From: Hanleya hanleyi
Lineage: Eukaryota; Mollusca; Polyplacophora; Lepidopleurida; Hanleyidae
Length of the DNA: 64,000 nt
NCBI GenBank assembly: GCA_036873755.1
Contig: JAVTVY010039178.1
Coordinates: forward strand, 62,001 to 126,000
Reading direction: 5' to 3'
Each line of letters begins with the position of its first letter. The first letter of the stretch is position 1. The notes below the pieces were generated by a model. It searched no databases, was not told the DNA's origin, and worked only from the letters and a program-made list of their open reading frames with translations. Shown here one piece after another: positions 11,976-23,157 of the stretch. A program made the position numbers and the translations under genes.

Positions 11976-13894
11976 CTGCAAATATATCATTAGAAAAGTG
12001 AAAATAATATGTACTTCCAACTCACAGACATGTCGATGCGATGTACATCCGATATATGAAAATACAACCATGTAAATGTCAAGTGAAGATTCTAAAATTA
12101 CTCTCATTGATCAGGCTTCAGGGCTTCAAGAGTATCTTCAAGTGCAAGTGTTTGAAGCAGTGTCTATGATGGCCTTTGACATTTCCTGTGAGGCTGGTCA
12201 ACAGATCTCCAGGCCTGTCAGCAGGTTAGGGGAGTGGTGTGAGCAGTGAGACAGAGCTGGTCCAGCTAGATCCAGTTGTTTTAATATGTGTGTGCAGTGA
12301 CCACAAGCCAGCCAGGTGACAGGCCAGTCCTGGATTTCTCACACTCAACACACCGACTCCACAAACAAAGCCCTGAAGACAATTTCCCACATCTATATTT
12401 CTACCTGGTCATGCTCAAACTGGCCAACAGGTCATTACATTTGTGTACCTGATTGGCCCATTGACATACATGTATGTCACAAGTAATTTTTTGACAGACT
12501 ATTTACATTGTACATGTATCTTGCACAAATTGCCAGAATAATACAGCACATTGATCATGAAATTAAATATACATACATGGCCTCAATAAATTGCACAATA
12601 TTACAGGTACATGTGTAAGTACAATGTATATGACATCCTACCAATCAATCAAGATGGAAAATCACTCAATATCATCAGATCTACGATCAGCTTTTGGGTT
12701 TAAGATGCATGTGTTGAAGGTAATAGGGAAAATTGGTCATATAGACCCAAGGAAGTTTTAGATTTTAAAACTAAATTTGTTCAAAGGGACTTATAGTCAC
12801 TCATCTTGAAGTAATATCCCTACTCTAAGTATCCAGCTGACTATAATGTCACAATGTACATTGTAAAATGATTGTTTGTATCTTTTGCTATATACGAGAG
12901 CGGCACAAATAAGTTTGATTCTTCCATCATAATGTAATTTAGGCAAATAAAATACTGAATCAAGATTTTTGAGTGTTATGACAAAAGTTATTGAGAAAAA
13001 ATGACCTTTTTTACTTGCATTTTTGAGAGGTAGTTATAGCTCTAACCTGTTATTAGTGTTAACAGGAAATTATAATATCCGACAATTGGCCCAGCTTTTG
13101 ATCAAAGTTCTCCAGTTATGTACCTCCTACTGTTTTCACAGTCGAGTGAGAACACATACATCCCTCTTAACAACTTACATGTCTCAAAAATTTTACTTTA
13201 TATGTAAGAATAAATATAAACATGAATTGGTACATGTATTGAAATGTATTATTAACAGGATAGCCTAAAGCCTGATTTTCTATTTTCACAGTTTTAATGG
13301 GGGTTTAAAAATAACTTGTATTGTGACAATCAAAAGCCTATCTTTTAAAACATAGTAGGTACAACAAGTAAGCTTAAATACTACATCTACTATTTTGCCC
13401 CGAGATGAGAATAGAACAGTACTATATTATCTGTGATATATATCTATATGTCAAGGACATGCAAGGACATGTTCCCATAGCTGAGTGATAGTTGTTTCTT
13501 TATTTGAAGAGAAACAAAGAAAGGAAAGAAAAGTCTAAATAGCCCATGGAGCCCACACACAAATCAAACACAATGCTGGTGGGCATCAAACTTAGAGATC
13601 CTGCAACGGTCATTAATCACTGGGCGGATCAATTTCAGTATGGTGCATGAAGTGGGTGGAATTATGACCCACATGCAGGTAGAATCTGCTCTTGTGATGG
13701 CATGGATGGGTTAAAGTGGGTGAAGTACAGCCCCAGCCTGTACATGTGTGTACAATCATGGTAGTAGGGCGTATCATGCATGCACGTTGTTGTACTACGT
13801 TGCTATGTTGGCAAGAGAGAGATGTTAGATAAAATACATTATCATCATGACAATCACATGTATTGAGAGTATATATGTAGCTCACAAATATACA
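11976..13894. other. Non-coding, no gene recognised
   Basis: AT-rich with many TACATGTA words. The 144-codon open frame on the minus strand at 13613-14047 runs into the repeat at 13895 and has no family resemblance, so it is not called. Probably intronic to ZSWIM8 (inference). Confidence 0.45.
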
Positions 13895-14253
13895 TGAGTA
13901 GTGTGAGTCACAGGGCCTACGAAGTAGGGTAGGCATTAGGACTCCAACGCAAACTGAACTCTTGGAAATCCCCCTACTCCATGTTGAAATACTGCCTATA
14001 TTAAGATGGGCACTGCCCAAGTCAGAATCACCAGTGATTTTCATCACAAATCACCAGAAATTTTCATCAAAAGTAGGTCAGCTCAGAACTTGCTGGTAAC
14101 AGTCCCCCTAATGCACCTTCATGCCAAAAATCAAGGTTCTAATGTCAACCGTTCTCCTTATTTTGCCGACGAAAGGATTCGGATGGACTCACTATTTCAC
14201 TCACTGACTACTGGACAATTTGCAGATGGTAGCCTACTTCGTAGGAATATTTG
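13895..14253 (+). repeat. CCTACGAAGTAGG element, subtype A
   Basis: It opens tgtgagtcacagggcctacg, aagtagggtaggcattagg and closes tagcctacttcgtaggaat. It aligns nearly throughout with 29715-30060 (gactccaacgcaaactgaac; ttaagatgggcactgcccaa; tcaccagaaattttcatcaa). The tips are inverted copies of each other. Non-coding: the minus-strand open frames in both copies are the same shadow translation. Confidence 0.75.
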
Positions 14254-14459
14254 GTGCCAGATCAACCTTCCCCTAGTACTACTGCATGTACTCATTCTAT
14301 AGTGAGTTTTCGGCGCAGCAGCATTCATATTGCATACTGTATATTAGGAGAAACAACAGTGCACGTGCTATAATGAAACTATATGCTTTATAATCTCAGG
14401 CCTTATTTTTTTGTCAAAATTTATGGGAATTCGAAAAGATTCTCGAAATCTAGAGTAAG

Positions 14460-15055
14460 TGTAGCTTGATCTGAGCTCCCAGAATATTTGACAGTATCAG
14501 CTCAAGCCAGGTTTAGTTTTGGAGACAGAGGGTGGGTCTTGGTTCCCCGGGGGTGGGACATGCTCCCAAGAGAAGTGGATTGGTTGAATAGGTCAGGGCT
14601 TGCTTTTCCACAGGAATCCGATTCCCGTCAACACTCCAGCAAAATAATTCACGGGGAGCCATCAGATCCCATAACATTTCAGCAATCTGTAGACAAATGA
14701 TAGCATTGGATTTCTGTGGATTCCAGAAGAGTTAGATTGCGAGAATCTGTTAAGACCTGTAGGTGTAGCATGGCTCTTGAAGCTCCCAGAATATATGAGG
14801 GTATGGAGTCAGGCGAGGCTTAGTTTCGGAGATGGAGATACCATTAGTTGAATAACTGTAGCATGATGTAAGCTCTCGGATTATATGGGGTACCAGTAGG
14901 GGGTCAGGTGTCGTGATGTTTAGGTGTCGTGATGCTTAGTTTAGGACATGTAGAAGATAGAGAGTGAGGGTATGCTCCTGATGGTAGTGGATGAGTTGAA
15001 TGAACGTAGCATGATGTAAGCTCCCGGAATATATAGGGTGGAGGTTCCTGGAAGT
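14460..15055 (+). repeat. Degenerate tandem repeat around gtagcatgatgtaagctcccggaat
   Basis: Four diverged starts of the phrase gtagcatgatgtaagctccc occur at about 14460, 14766, 14858 and 15005. They are interleaved with gtcaggygaggcttagttt and gtggattggttgaat phrases. Copies are unequally spaced and strongly mutated, so this is an old array. No coding capacity was recognised. Confidence 0.55.
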
Positions 15056-17087
15056 GTTCATTAAAAATTAGACCATTAATAATTATCACTGTAACAAAAT
15101 ATATAAACTAAATGTAGCCAGCATAAATTTAATCAAATGACTTGGGGCACATGAATGTGGGTGCCTGGTATGGTTACTGGAATGGTATCAACAAGATTTC
15201 AAATAAAATTGTTTTACGATTTTTCAACATATGTACAGCTTTAATAGTTCTGAAGTTTTTACGAAAAACTATGCTGCGTTCCACATGTAGTGTACCGACA
15301 TGCTATAGAATCCCCCAGGTGCTGGTGGGTACGGTGTGCTTGACAGAACTGACAAACCATTGTCCTCAGCCATGTGTGCTCTGGTGTGGGTCGGAGAGAA
15401 TATATGACACTGAAAACCGACAAAGTTTAATATTTTTTGCCCAATGACTACATGTATGTCTGCTACATCCAGATGCTGCATACAATAGATTTGAAATACA
15501 AATGAATTACATATTATAATTCCTATTGTTCCACAACATACAGTGTTGCATGTTGCCAGAGCATTGGACTAAAATGAAAGCTGTCTGTTGGAGCTGTAGT
15601 GCAGAGAAGAGCATATGGGCATCATCAATTCATGTACATGGATGACTGTACTTGCACAAAACAAAGCGAAAATGTACACAGAGATAATCCTAAAAATAAA
15701 TCTGCCAAGATATGGGTCAGCAGACCTATTGTACTTGATCCCTATATAGACTTATTAACAATACAGTACCTCTATTTGACAATCACTGACCTCAAGATAA
15801 ATGACATGTACATGTCTGTTCAACATGGTGCCTTTACAAACAGACCAGCTGGACATTTCAGCAAATTAGTTAGTGTCAGGTTCTATGTATGTACATTGTA
15901 GTTCCAGATAAACATATAATTTACCCATTTTCTTTGCCATACGGTATTCTGATCTACAGTTAGAGTGTCCACCAAAATCGTTTTTCTCCATAAATGTGCT
16001 CAAATCTGAATGATTTTTTTTTTTTTTTTTTTTTATTTGAATTTAAATGTGCTTATAAAATTATCTCAGTTAGATGTGGACTTTTAGCAAATAGACTAAA
16101 ATTACGCGTACCGGTACAGCTTTTTAATGTACATGTACTTTGTTCCTTTCTCCTCTGTCCACAAAATTAATGGCATGAACCAGACAGAAAATTATTATCA
16201 TTACTGAAGTTACATGTAATAATACAGGCCACATGTATCTTTCCACGAACAAACATGACAAATACAGCCAGATTAATTTAATTGACATCAAGAATACACA
16301 TGCAGTTCAGCCTTTTTTCCAGGGCGAAGCACAATCATAAATCAATAATAAGTTGAATAGAAGAAGTTCCAATTCAGTGTGATATATTAATAGTTGTGAA
16401 CAATATTCAGTCTGTCTCACTCTCTAGTGAAGTTAGTGGTTAGTGATGAGAGTAGAACAAACACTTTTCATTTATTTCCAAAAGCTCAGCAGTCAGGGAA
16501 CCAACTAACAGAAGTTATAAATTATAACGTCTACATGTAATTATATCAAAATCTACAATGGGCCAAAATCAAAAAGTTTTTTGGTTTGGGGTAACCCTAC
16601 ATACCCACCAGAAAGGCCTCTACGGTACCCACAAATTTTATTATATTACTTTTTTTTATTAATTATTCATCTGAGAAATATAGCGTCTTTCTGAAAGTGT
16701 CAAATATTGAAATTATGAATATGTAAATTCAGGAAACTTAATGTGTGTAAACCAGAAATAGTAATATTTTTACTGTCACATCGGTCTCCATTTTTATGAA
16801 GCAATATTGTCACTAGTATCATGAAAAAGTTAAATGAAAAATAAAAAAATATATGGACTTAAGCTATTTTTAAATCGCTCACTAATTCTTAACAAGAAGC
16901 CCTGCAATGCTGATTAATTGACGTTGAAACGATGTTGTTGTTGTTACCACATACTACCGTGTACCACTGTACATAAAGTGAAGAACAGAAATGCCTTTAA
17001 GACCGATTCTGAAAATCGGACATTGAAAGCTCTAAACCCAACTTTTTTTTACCTGTCTTAGTTGTTCAGTATCTCTCTCTGCATAGC
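15056..17087. other. Non-coding, no gene recognised
   Basis: AT-rich. A T-run of about 20 lies at 16014-16034. No exon or repeat family member was recognised on either strand. Probably intronic to ZSWIM8 (inference). Confidence 0.45.
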
Positions 17088-17404
17088 TGCCGATAGATTG
17101 TAAAAAAATTACTTCTGCCACTACTGAGAGATGACCCAACTATCGGTTTTGCCTATCTAACCCGCTATTTTTTAACTGAAAAACCTATCCCACAAACCAA
17201 CATATGACCTGTTACAACTGCTATCCCGCCCGAATCATTCATGACGTCAGCAGTTGACCTTGAGATCAACCGTTGACGTGTTGGTTTGTGGGATCCGATA
17301 GCTTTTTCAGTTCAAAAATTGTGAGTGAGATAGGCAGAACCGATTGTTGGGACCGTTAGAGGCAGAAGTACATGTAATGGAAATTTTCACAATCTATAGG
17401 CTAT
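17088..17404. mobile_element. Foldback element, ~315 bp
   Basis: The left arm (ccgatagattgt...acttctgcc, then cccaactatcggtt, ttaactgaaaaa, cccacaaaccaaca) is mirrored in the right arm (tgttggtttgtggg, tttttcagtt, aaccgattgttggg, ggcagaagt, acaatctatagg). The arms are about 125 bp with modest divergence around a ~60 bp spacer. The whole unit could form a long hairpin. No transposase. Confidence 0.7.
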
Positions 17405-17443
17405 AGACCGTGTCCAACTTCACTAAGATGGTTATGGCGGTCA

Positions 17444-18936
17444 TGCTAAACACCGCCCGGGACTGACCGGAACCGCCCGGGGACATAAATTTTGGAATGC
17501 AAAAGATGGAAGCTTTCAGTTCTGAGCTTTCCAACTTGATACTTCCAATTTTGCACGACGGAAAGCTGAAATACGGGAGTGGTGTCCAGCTTCAGCTTAA
17601 CCCTTTCGTACTTATACCGCCCAAAACCGGCCGGCACCGTATATACCCATAACGGCCGAAACCGGCTGCAATTGACCACCACGTAAAAAAATCGCCGCAC
17701 AGTAAAATGTTCGTCAAGTGAGGATCGTCGGTAGTCCACATCGTTGGACAAGGAAATAGTCGACAATACACCTTCAAATTTTATTGTAAATCATGCAATA
17801 AACGTATAACAAGTTTATTTTATTGAAGACGTACCTTCCTTGTGGTGAAAATTGAGAAAATCGGCGAAGAATTTGTCGTTTTTTGACCATTTTCAATGCT
17901 ATCAAAATCCCATTTCCCGCGGTAGAATGTTAGAGATATTGGTCTCATATTAAAGGTCATTTCCGGCTCTTTCGATCTTTGATGAGTGATTTGATTGGAT
18001 AGGATTGAATAACGAAGGATTTGATTGGATAGAGATGTCATCATTCTGCGATACCGTGACCAAATTGACCTCGACCGGGCTCTGTTAGTATCGCGAAGCC
18101 GATTAGTTGAGAATGCGGTCATCGTGTGACACAATGGCAGTGATTGGCCGGATGTGTGTCTGTGTGTTGGTGTTCAGTGCGTCGGAAAGAAAATGGCGCA
18201 GTTGGAAAGTTTAGCGAGCCGACTGTTGGGTTTACAATAGAAATAAAGCGTTCCTCGGATTTATATGTCGGATTAAATCCCACAGGAATGATGTACTGGT
18301 ATTGTAGCACGATCGTCCGGTTGAAATGGGCGATCGTGATGAGATTTTTTTATGGAAACTCTCATTTGGCTGGGACATACTAACGCACGGTATGTTGCCG
18401 AAATCAATTTTTTTTTTTTTTTTTTTTCGCCTGGTCTGATTCTATTTTAGACACAAATGGGCAGATATTTTGAAAGACAGATTAATTAAAGTATGGGCTT
18501 TCTGAAAACATATATATTTAGCGGGGTTTCAATCAAGCTACATGCAAATATCTTGCTTCAAAAAAGAGGGTCCATAACAAAATCCCCTCGCATGCATTTA
18601 TCCGAACATACAAGGCTGACAAATGAGACTATCAGCAAGTAGCAAAGGGTTAAACCCCTTTCCATCTCACTTTCAAATTACATAAAGCTCAAATATTCGA
18701 GCAATGTGGAGCTTCCCAATTTTTTTACTCAAAATTTTGCGAGTTGGAAGCGGCAATACGGGAGCGATGTCGGGCTTTCCATCCTCTGACTTTGAATTTT
18801 AAAAAAATGGAAAGCTACCCTGTCAAGTGTTATACGTGGAATGATCCACAGAAGAAAGTAATACAGAATGTCAAGTTGAACCTTCGAGTCTGTGTGGTCC
18901 CGGGCAGTTCCGGGCAGTCCTGAGCGGTGTTTAGCA
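17444..18936. mobile_element. Inverted-repeat unit hosting the piggyBac-like element
   Basis: gctaaacaccgcccgggact followed by gaccggaaccgcccgggg at 17446-17483 is inverted at 18894-18932 (gggcagttccgggcagtcct followed by gagcggtgtttagc). Both inner flanks also carry gagctttcc/gagcttccc words and a phrase built on aatacgggag. The 17601-18649 element is inserted within this unit. GC-rich tips in an AT-rich setting. Outer limits are approximate. Confidence 0.5.
17601..18649 (-). mobile_element. piggyBac-like non-autonomous element, copy 1
   Basis: TTAA at 17597-17600 is followed by CCCTTTCGTAC. The right end is GTAGCAAAGGG followed by TTAA at 18650-18653. TTAA targets and CCYT/ARGG tips are the signature of piggyBac elements. 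Copy 2 lies in the opposite orientation at 33586-35478 and aligns over nearly the full 1.05 kb, including matching 60-odd-codon open frames. Those frames resemble no transposase and are probably not genes. Confidence 0.75.
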
Positions 18937-19514
18937 GGACCCGGTCATGGAGTATACAGACCTCAGCGCATAAGGATGACGCATGCAAACTCAATGCAGA
19001 TGATCAAACGGACTGTGGCAGTGGCTAACGATGAAGGTACGAAGCTTATTATCCACAGTTTCTCAGGGTATTCAAACTCCAATATATGGAAGGAAACGAC
19101 CAGTCCTTAACTTGACATTTGATCGTTCAACAGAAAATGGGGTCGTGCTATTGTCTGGCCGGCTGCCTGGCCGTGCCTGGCCGGCTCAATTACGTGCATT
19201 CTAAATGGAATTACAGCTATTTGTTGATCTTACTATAATGTTTATACAATTCTGCTTTTATCTAGTATATTTTCAGGTGTATATCGGCACTTCTAAGGCC
19301 TGTGGTGGTCGAGTTACGTGGTGGTTGAGTTAATCTTTCATGCTGGAAATCCCGGCAGTTTCAAGTCAGAGAATACTGAAACTACATGTATAAGTCGGGT
19401 CAATAGCCGTGATCGAGATCTGTCCAGAAAATCAGTACAAGCCAGCATGAGTACATATTACGATTTTTAATATTGAATTGTAATCAAATGGACCATCAAA
19501 TCCATCAAAGGAGC
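18937..19514. other. Non-coding, no gene recognised
   Basis: No exon recognised. A short run of ctggccggctgcctggccgt at 19156 is locally GC-rich and repeats ctggccg three times. Confidence 0.4.
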
Positions 19515-19627
19515 AAAAATCGACCATAGAGGTCCATGTCCCCCGCTAGCAGCACCAGTTATGGTGGATTACATCCACCATAACTGGCGCTGCTGCTGCG
19601 GGGGCCATGGACCTCTATGGTCGATTT
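19515..19627. repeat. Near-perfect 113 bp inverted repeat (hairpin)
   Basis: The left arm reads aaaatcgaccatagaggtcc, atg, then (after a short mismatch) cccccgctagcagc and accagttatggtggat. The right arm is its inverse (atccaccataactgg, gctgctgcggggg, ccatggacctctatggtcga, tttt). The arms are about 55 bp with a 3-nt centre (tac) and very few mismatches. It could be a tiny foldback transposon or a transcribed hairpin; the sequence alone does not decide. Confidence 0.8.
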
Positions 19628-19699
19628 TTTGGAGTCGATGATATCTCATATCATTGATAAGAGTATGATTTGAAAATGGAGATATCGCTGATGAGCTTA

Positions 19700-21165
19700 A
19701 CATAATCTAATACAGCAGATGGCACCCATATTCGATTATGCACATCCATAAAACATAATACATGACTGTCCTCTCACTAAGGTCAAGGGACTCCCCAAGT
19801 TTTGAAGTAGATCAGTTGAATCGTACTCCAGCTATTGTCCGGACAAGATCAAACTGCTTAAAATCCAATGAAATCCAGTATGGCCGATGGTGGCCATATT
19901 GGATTAAGCACGTCCTTGAAAAACAATCCTAATCCTCCTCTCAACAATGTCAAGGCACTCCCCAGGTATGAAGTAGATCGGTTGAATTGTTCTCGAGTTA
20001 TTGTCCAGACAAGATTCAACTGCTTACAATCCAATATGGCTGACGGCGGCCATATTAGATTACGCACATTGCTGGAAAACAATCCCAACCGTCCTCCCAC
20101 CAATGTCAAGGCACACCCCAAATTTGAAGTTGATCGATTAAATCGTTCACGAGTTATTGTCCGGACAAGAAAATCTAAGATCCAACTGCTTATAATCCAA
20201 TATGGCTGACGGTGGCCATATTGGATTATGCACATCGCTGAAAAAAAATGCAAACCGTCCTCTCACCGATGTCAAGGCACTCCCCAAGTTTGAAGTAGAT
20301 CAGTTGAATCGTACTCCAGTTATTGTCCGGACAAGATCAAACTGCTTAAAATCCAATGAAATCCAGTATGGCTGATGGTGGCCATATTGGATCAAGCACG
20401 TCCTTGAAAAACAATCCTAATCCTCCTCTCAACAATGTCAAGGCATTCCCCACATATGAAGTAGATCGGTTGAATCGTTCTCGAGTTGTTGTCCGGACAA
20501 GATCCAACTGCTTATAATCCAATATGGCTGACGGCGGCCATATTAGATTACGCACATTGCTGAAAAACAATCACAACCGTCCTCTCACCAATGTCAAGGC
20601 ACACACAAAGTTTGAAGTTGATCGGTTAAATCGTTCATGAGTTATTGTCCGGACAAGAAAATCTAAGATCCAATTGCTTATAATCCAATATGGCTGATGG
20701 CGGCCATATTTGATTACGCACATTGCTGAAAAACAATCCCAACCGTCCTCTCACCAATGTCAAGGCACACCCCAAGTTTGAAGTTGATCGGTTAAATCGT
20801 TCACGAGTTATTGTCCGGACAAGAAAATCTAAGATCGAACTGCTTATAATCCAAAATGGCTGACGGCGGCCATATTTGATTACGCACATTGCTGAAAAAC
20901 AATCCCAACCGTCCTCTCACCAATGTCAAGGCACACCCCAAGTTTGAAGTTGATCGGTTAAATCGTTCACGAGTTATTGTCCGGACAAGAAAATCTAAGA
21001 TCGTACTGCTTATAATCCAAAATGGCTGACGGCGGCCATATTGGATTACGCACATTGCTGAAAAACAATCCCAACCGTCCTCTCGCCAATGTCAAGGCAC
21101 ACCCCAAGATTGAAGTTGATCGGTTGAATCGTTCACGAGTTATTGTCCGGACAAGAAAATCTTAC
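19700..21165 (+). repeat. Satellite array, 156/166 bp monomers with 488 bp higher-order repeat
   Basis: Nine monomers. The core tggc falls at 19881, 20037, 20203, 20369, 20525, 20691, 20857 and 21023, after a first diverged unit near 19717. Steps are 156, 166, 166, 156, 166, 166, 166. The first three units recur 488 bp later with unit-specific variants kept, for example aaaatccaatgaaatccag only in units one and four. Each monomer has a dyad, ccaatatggc...gccatattgg, and the phrase gttattgtccggacaag. Open frames of 70-130 codons through the array are periodic artefacts. Confidence 0.9.
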
Positions 21166-21212
21166 GGAATTACGGAATCACGGAATTACGGAACTACGGA
21201 ATTACGGACATC
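21166..21212 (+). repeat. Short tandem repeat of acggaatt/acggaact words
   Basis: Directly after the satellite, acggaattacggaatcacgg continues as acggaattacggaactacgg and aattacgg, about six 8-9 bp units. It marks the right end of the array. Confidence 0.75.
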
Positions 21213-21529
21213 GGTGTTTCTAAGTCCCCCCCCTACTAAGTAGCGGGGGACAATTAGTGTAGAAGCGTGTTTTTTATATGACCGCTAAGTTATTTGACGT
21301 TGTCAACACATTTCCACTACAAATCTCAATAACATCAAGGGAAGGGAATGCACGTAAAGTCCAACTCACACTACGAACAATTTGTTGTATTAGAACAGAA
21401 CAGAATTAACTTTATTTGCAGTAATATTTCATGGGGTTTGTGATGCCCCTTGCTTGTGTGATGGGTGACACATGCCTCAAATTTTATGCTTCCATTCCAT
21501 GTACTTTAGCTGTACACTACCAAAATGCA

Positions 21530-22135
21530 GTGTCCGTCTCCATTGCCTGCCAGTGTTCGTCCGACATAATCCGTCCTCATTTGTCCGACACATAAGTAAA
21601 TTTTCAGCATATTCTGAGTGCATATTCAGAGCAGACAATCAAAATACACACTTATAGTGATACACAGTGTTTTCTTCTCTGTACCGAAGCACTGTTTGGT
21701 TTGTGGTATTCATAATTGTAGTATTTTCAAATGTCGGACAAACAAAGACGGACAGGTTTTCCTCCCCATTTGTTTAACATTGTCCGTCTTAGTTTGTCCA
21801 ACTAGCCCTAACTTATTTTCATATCAAGTTAAAGAACCTTGTATTCTTCACATAACTTTATAATTTTCAACATAGTTTATTTCAATTAAATGCCTATTAA
21901 TTTAAAAAAAGATACGTTTCCATCAGCTTTTCCGTCTTTGTTTGTCCGACACTTTGTCATGCTTTGTACTAATTTCTTCACAGATACGTTAAATTTTTCA
22001 AATCAAACACTGAAAGTGTTCATATATGTAAAATACTGTCCTAAAAGTCCCCTTGCAGTAGAAATCCATTTTCTATTCCCTTATTATGTATTGTTTTACC
22101 CCCCATTTTCCGTCCTGTGTTTGTCCAACATTTTT
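21530..22135. repeat. Cluster of CCGTC...TTTGTCCGACA motifs
   Basis: A ~20 bp motif, ccgtcctcatttgtccgaca, appears at 21571. Variants lie at 21785 (ccgtcttagtttgtccaact), 21931 (ccgtctttgtttgtccgaca) and 22108 (ccgtcctgtgtttgtccaac), plus an inverted one at 21733 (gtcggacaaacaaagacgg). The text between them is AT-rich, and after the last two motifs partly alignable (tttgtactaa/gttgtactaa). This looks like a strongly decayed tandem array with a preserved core. Confidence 0.6.
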
Positions 22136-22324
22136 AGTGATGTTGTACTAAAACAGGTCTGAGAATATTAACACACTTGAAGACTATGTTAACTCTATAA
22201 TTTTAATATAGCTGAGAGATATATCGCCATCAAATAATGTAAAGAAGAAGAGCTGTAGTCTATTTTATATTTTGAGCTTCAGTGTCCCATATTTGTTACA
22301 CCTTAGCATATAAACACCCATATA

Positions 22325-22700
22325 TCGGTACCGAGTTTTCTCAGAGCAGTGAAATTGTGCATTTTTAATCTGAAATTTCAAAGAAATCTATTCAGAATCA
22401 AAGAAAATCTCCAATACCTCGCATGTTATTTTCAAAGCACAACAGAGTTGGGCTTGTAATGTTGTAACATTGGAACTGGCCGCTATGACGTCATAATTTA
22501 ACATGCAAAAATGTCAGGGCGAAATTCATTTTGGTGAATTTGACCCACGTTTAGGCTGGATTTTCATGAAATTTCAGGATAAAAATGCACAAATAATGTT
22601 CAGATGATGTACGAAATGTCAGTGCTCTGAGAGAAATTGGCTCCGATAAGCTTATTTCCCCAAAAATCATGTTATGTCGTAATGTGAGACAGACAGTAGT
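22325..22700 (+). mobile_element. TIR foldback family (TATCGGAGCC), copy 1
   Basis: tatcggtaccgagttttctc followed by agag opens the unit and ctctgagagaaattggctcc followed by gata mirrors it. A following gtaatgtgagacagacagta is also shared with the copy at 57180-57565. The two copies align in the same orientation through agaaaatctccaatacctcg and catgttattttcaaagcaca. Non-coding. Confidence 0.7.
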
Positions 22701-22979
22701 TATTATTATTATCAAGCCACTGAGTCTGATTATACTGTATGAAACAGGCCTGCCACAGAGATAGATAAATATAGCCTATACCTGTGCACTGCAGTCTTTG
22801 TGGCTGCATTCACATAGCCTGGAGATTAATGTCAAAATCTGAACTTGAGAATTTATAAAAGGTTGGGGCAATCATGACATAAAATGGTGCTGCATGGTGC
22901 TAAATAAAATTTGAGTGGCTTGTGTTGTATGTGTACTAGTGTGCAGTATATATTCGATAAAGTGAGGAAAATACATTAC

Positions 22980-23157
22980 CCCACTGACGGGTCAAGGGGC
23001 TCGACTGGCCTCCATTTTGCTTTTTCCAACCTCTCCAGTTATTGCAGAGACTTTCGGGCTCACTTATCCAGGAACATAGAGAGTCTTCCTCAAAACGATC
23101 ACTGTCTTCAAAAGAAAATCGATCTCCCTCGTTGTCCCAGTCAAACATGAAGTCCAT
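22980..23157 (-). CDS. ZSWIM8: ZSWIM8, first coding exon (start codon and N-terminus)
   Basis: The exon encodes 59 residues plus one base of the next codon. It starts MDFMFDWDNEGDRFSFEDSD, continues RFEEDSLCSWISEPESLCNN and WRGWKKQ, and then becomes less conserved. I recognise this as the N-terminus of ZSWIM8, a SWIM-type zinc-finger protein. Known for the family: ZSWIM8 is the substrate receptor of a Cullin-3 (Elongin B/C) ubiquitin ligase that degrades Argonaute bound to target RNA, driving target-directed microRNA decay. The BC box, SWIM finger and the rest of the protein lie in later exons not seen here. The ATG is at 23157-23155. The donor is gtaatg (22979 downward) after cagtggg, phase 1. 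No second exon was found to the left edge, so intron 1 probably exceeds 22 kb. The neighbour on the other strand is RPS14, head to head. Confidence 0.9.

Noticed and set aside
13613..14047. 144-codon minus-strand open frame
   Set aside because: Its N-terminal part is the shadow of the CCTACGAAGTAGG repeat (the same translation appears at 29665-29871) and the rest has no family resemblance.
17601..18649. piggyBac transposase gene
   Set aside because: No DDD-type catalytic region or Cys-rich tail in any frame; the shared short frames of the two copies reflect homology only.
19858..21243. Several 70-131 codon frames on both strands
   Set aside because: They repeat with the 156/166 bp satellite period and exist on both strands.
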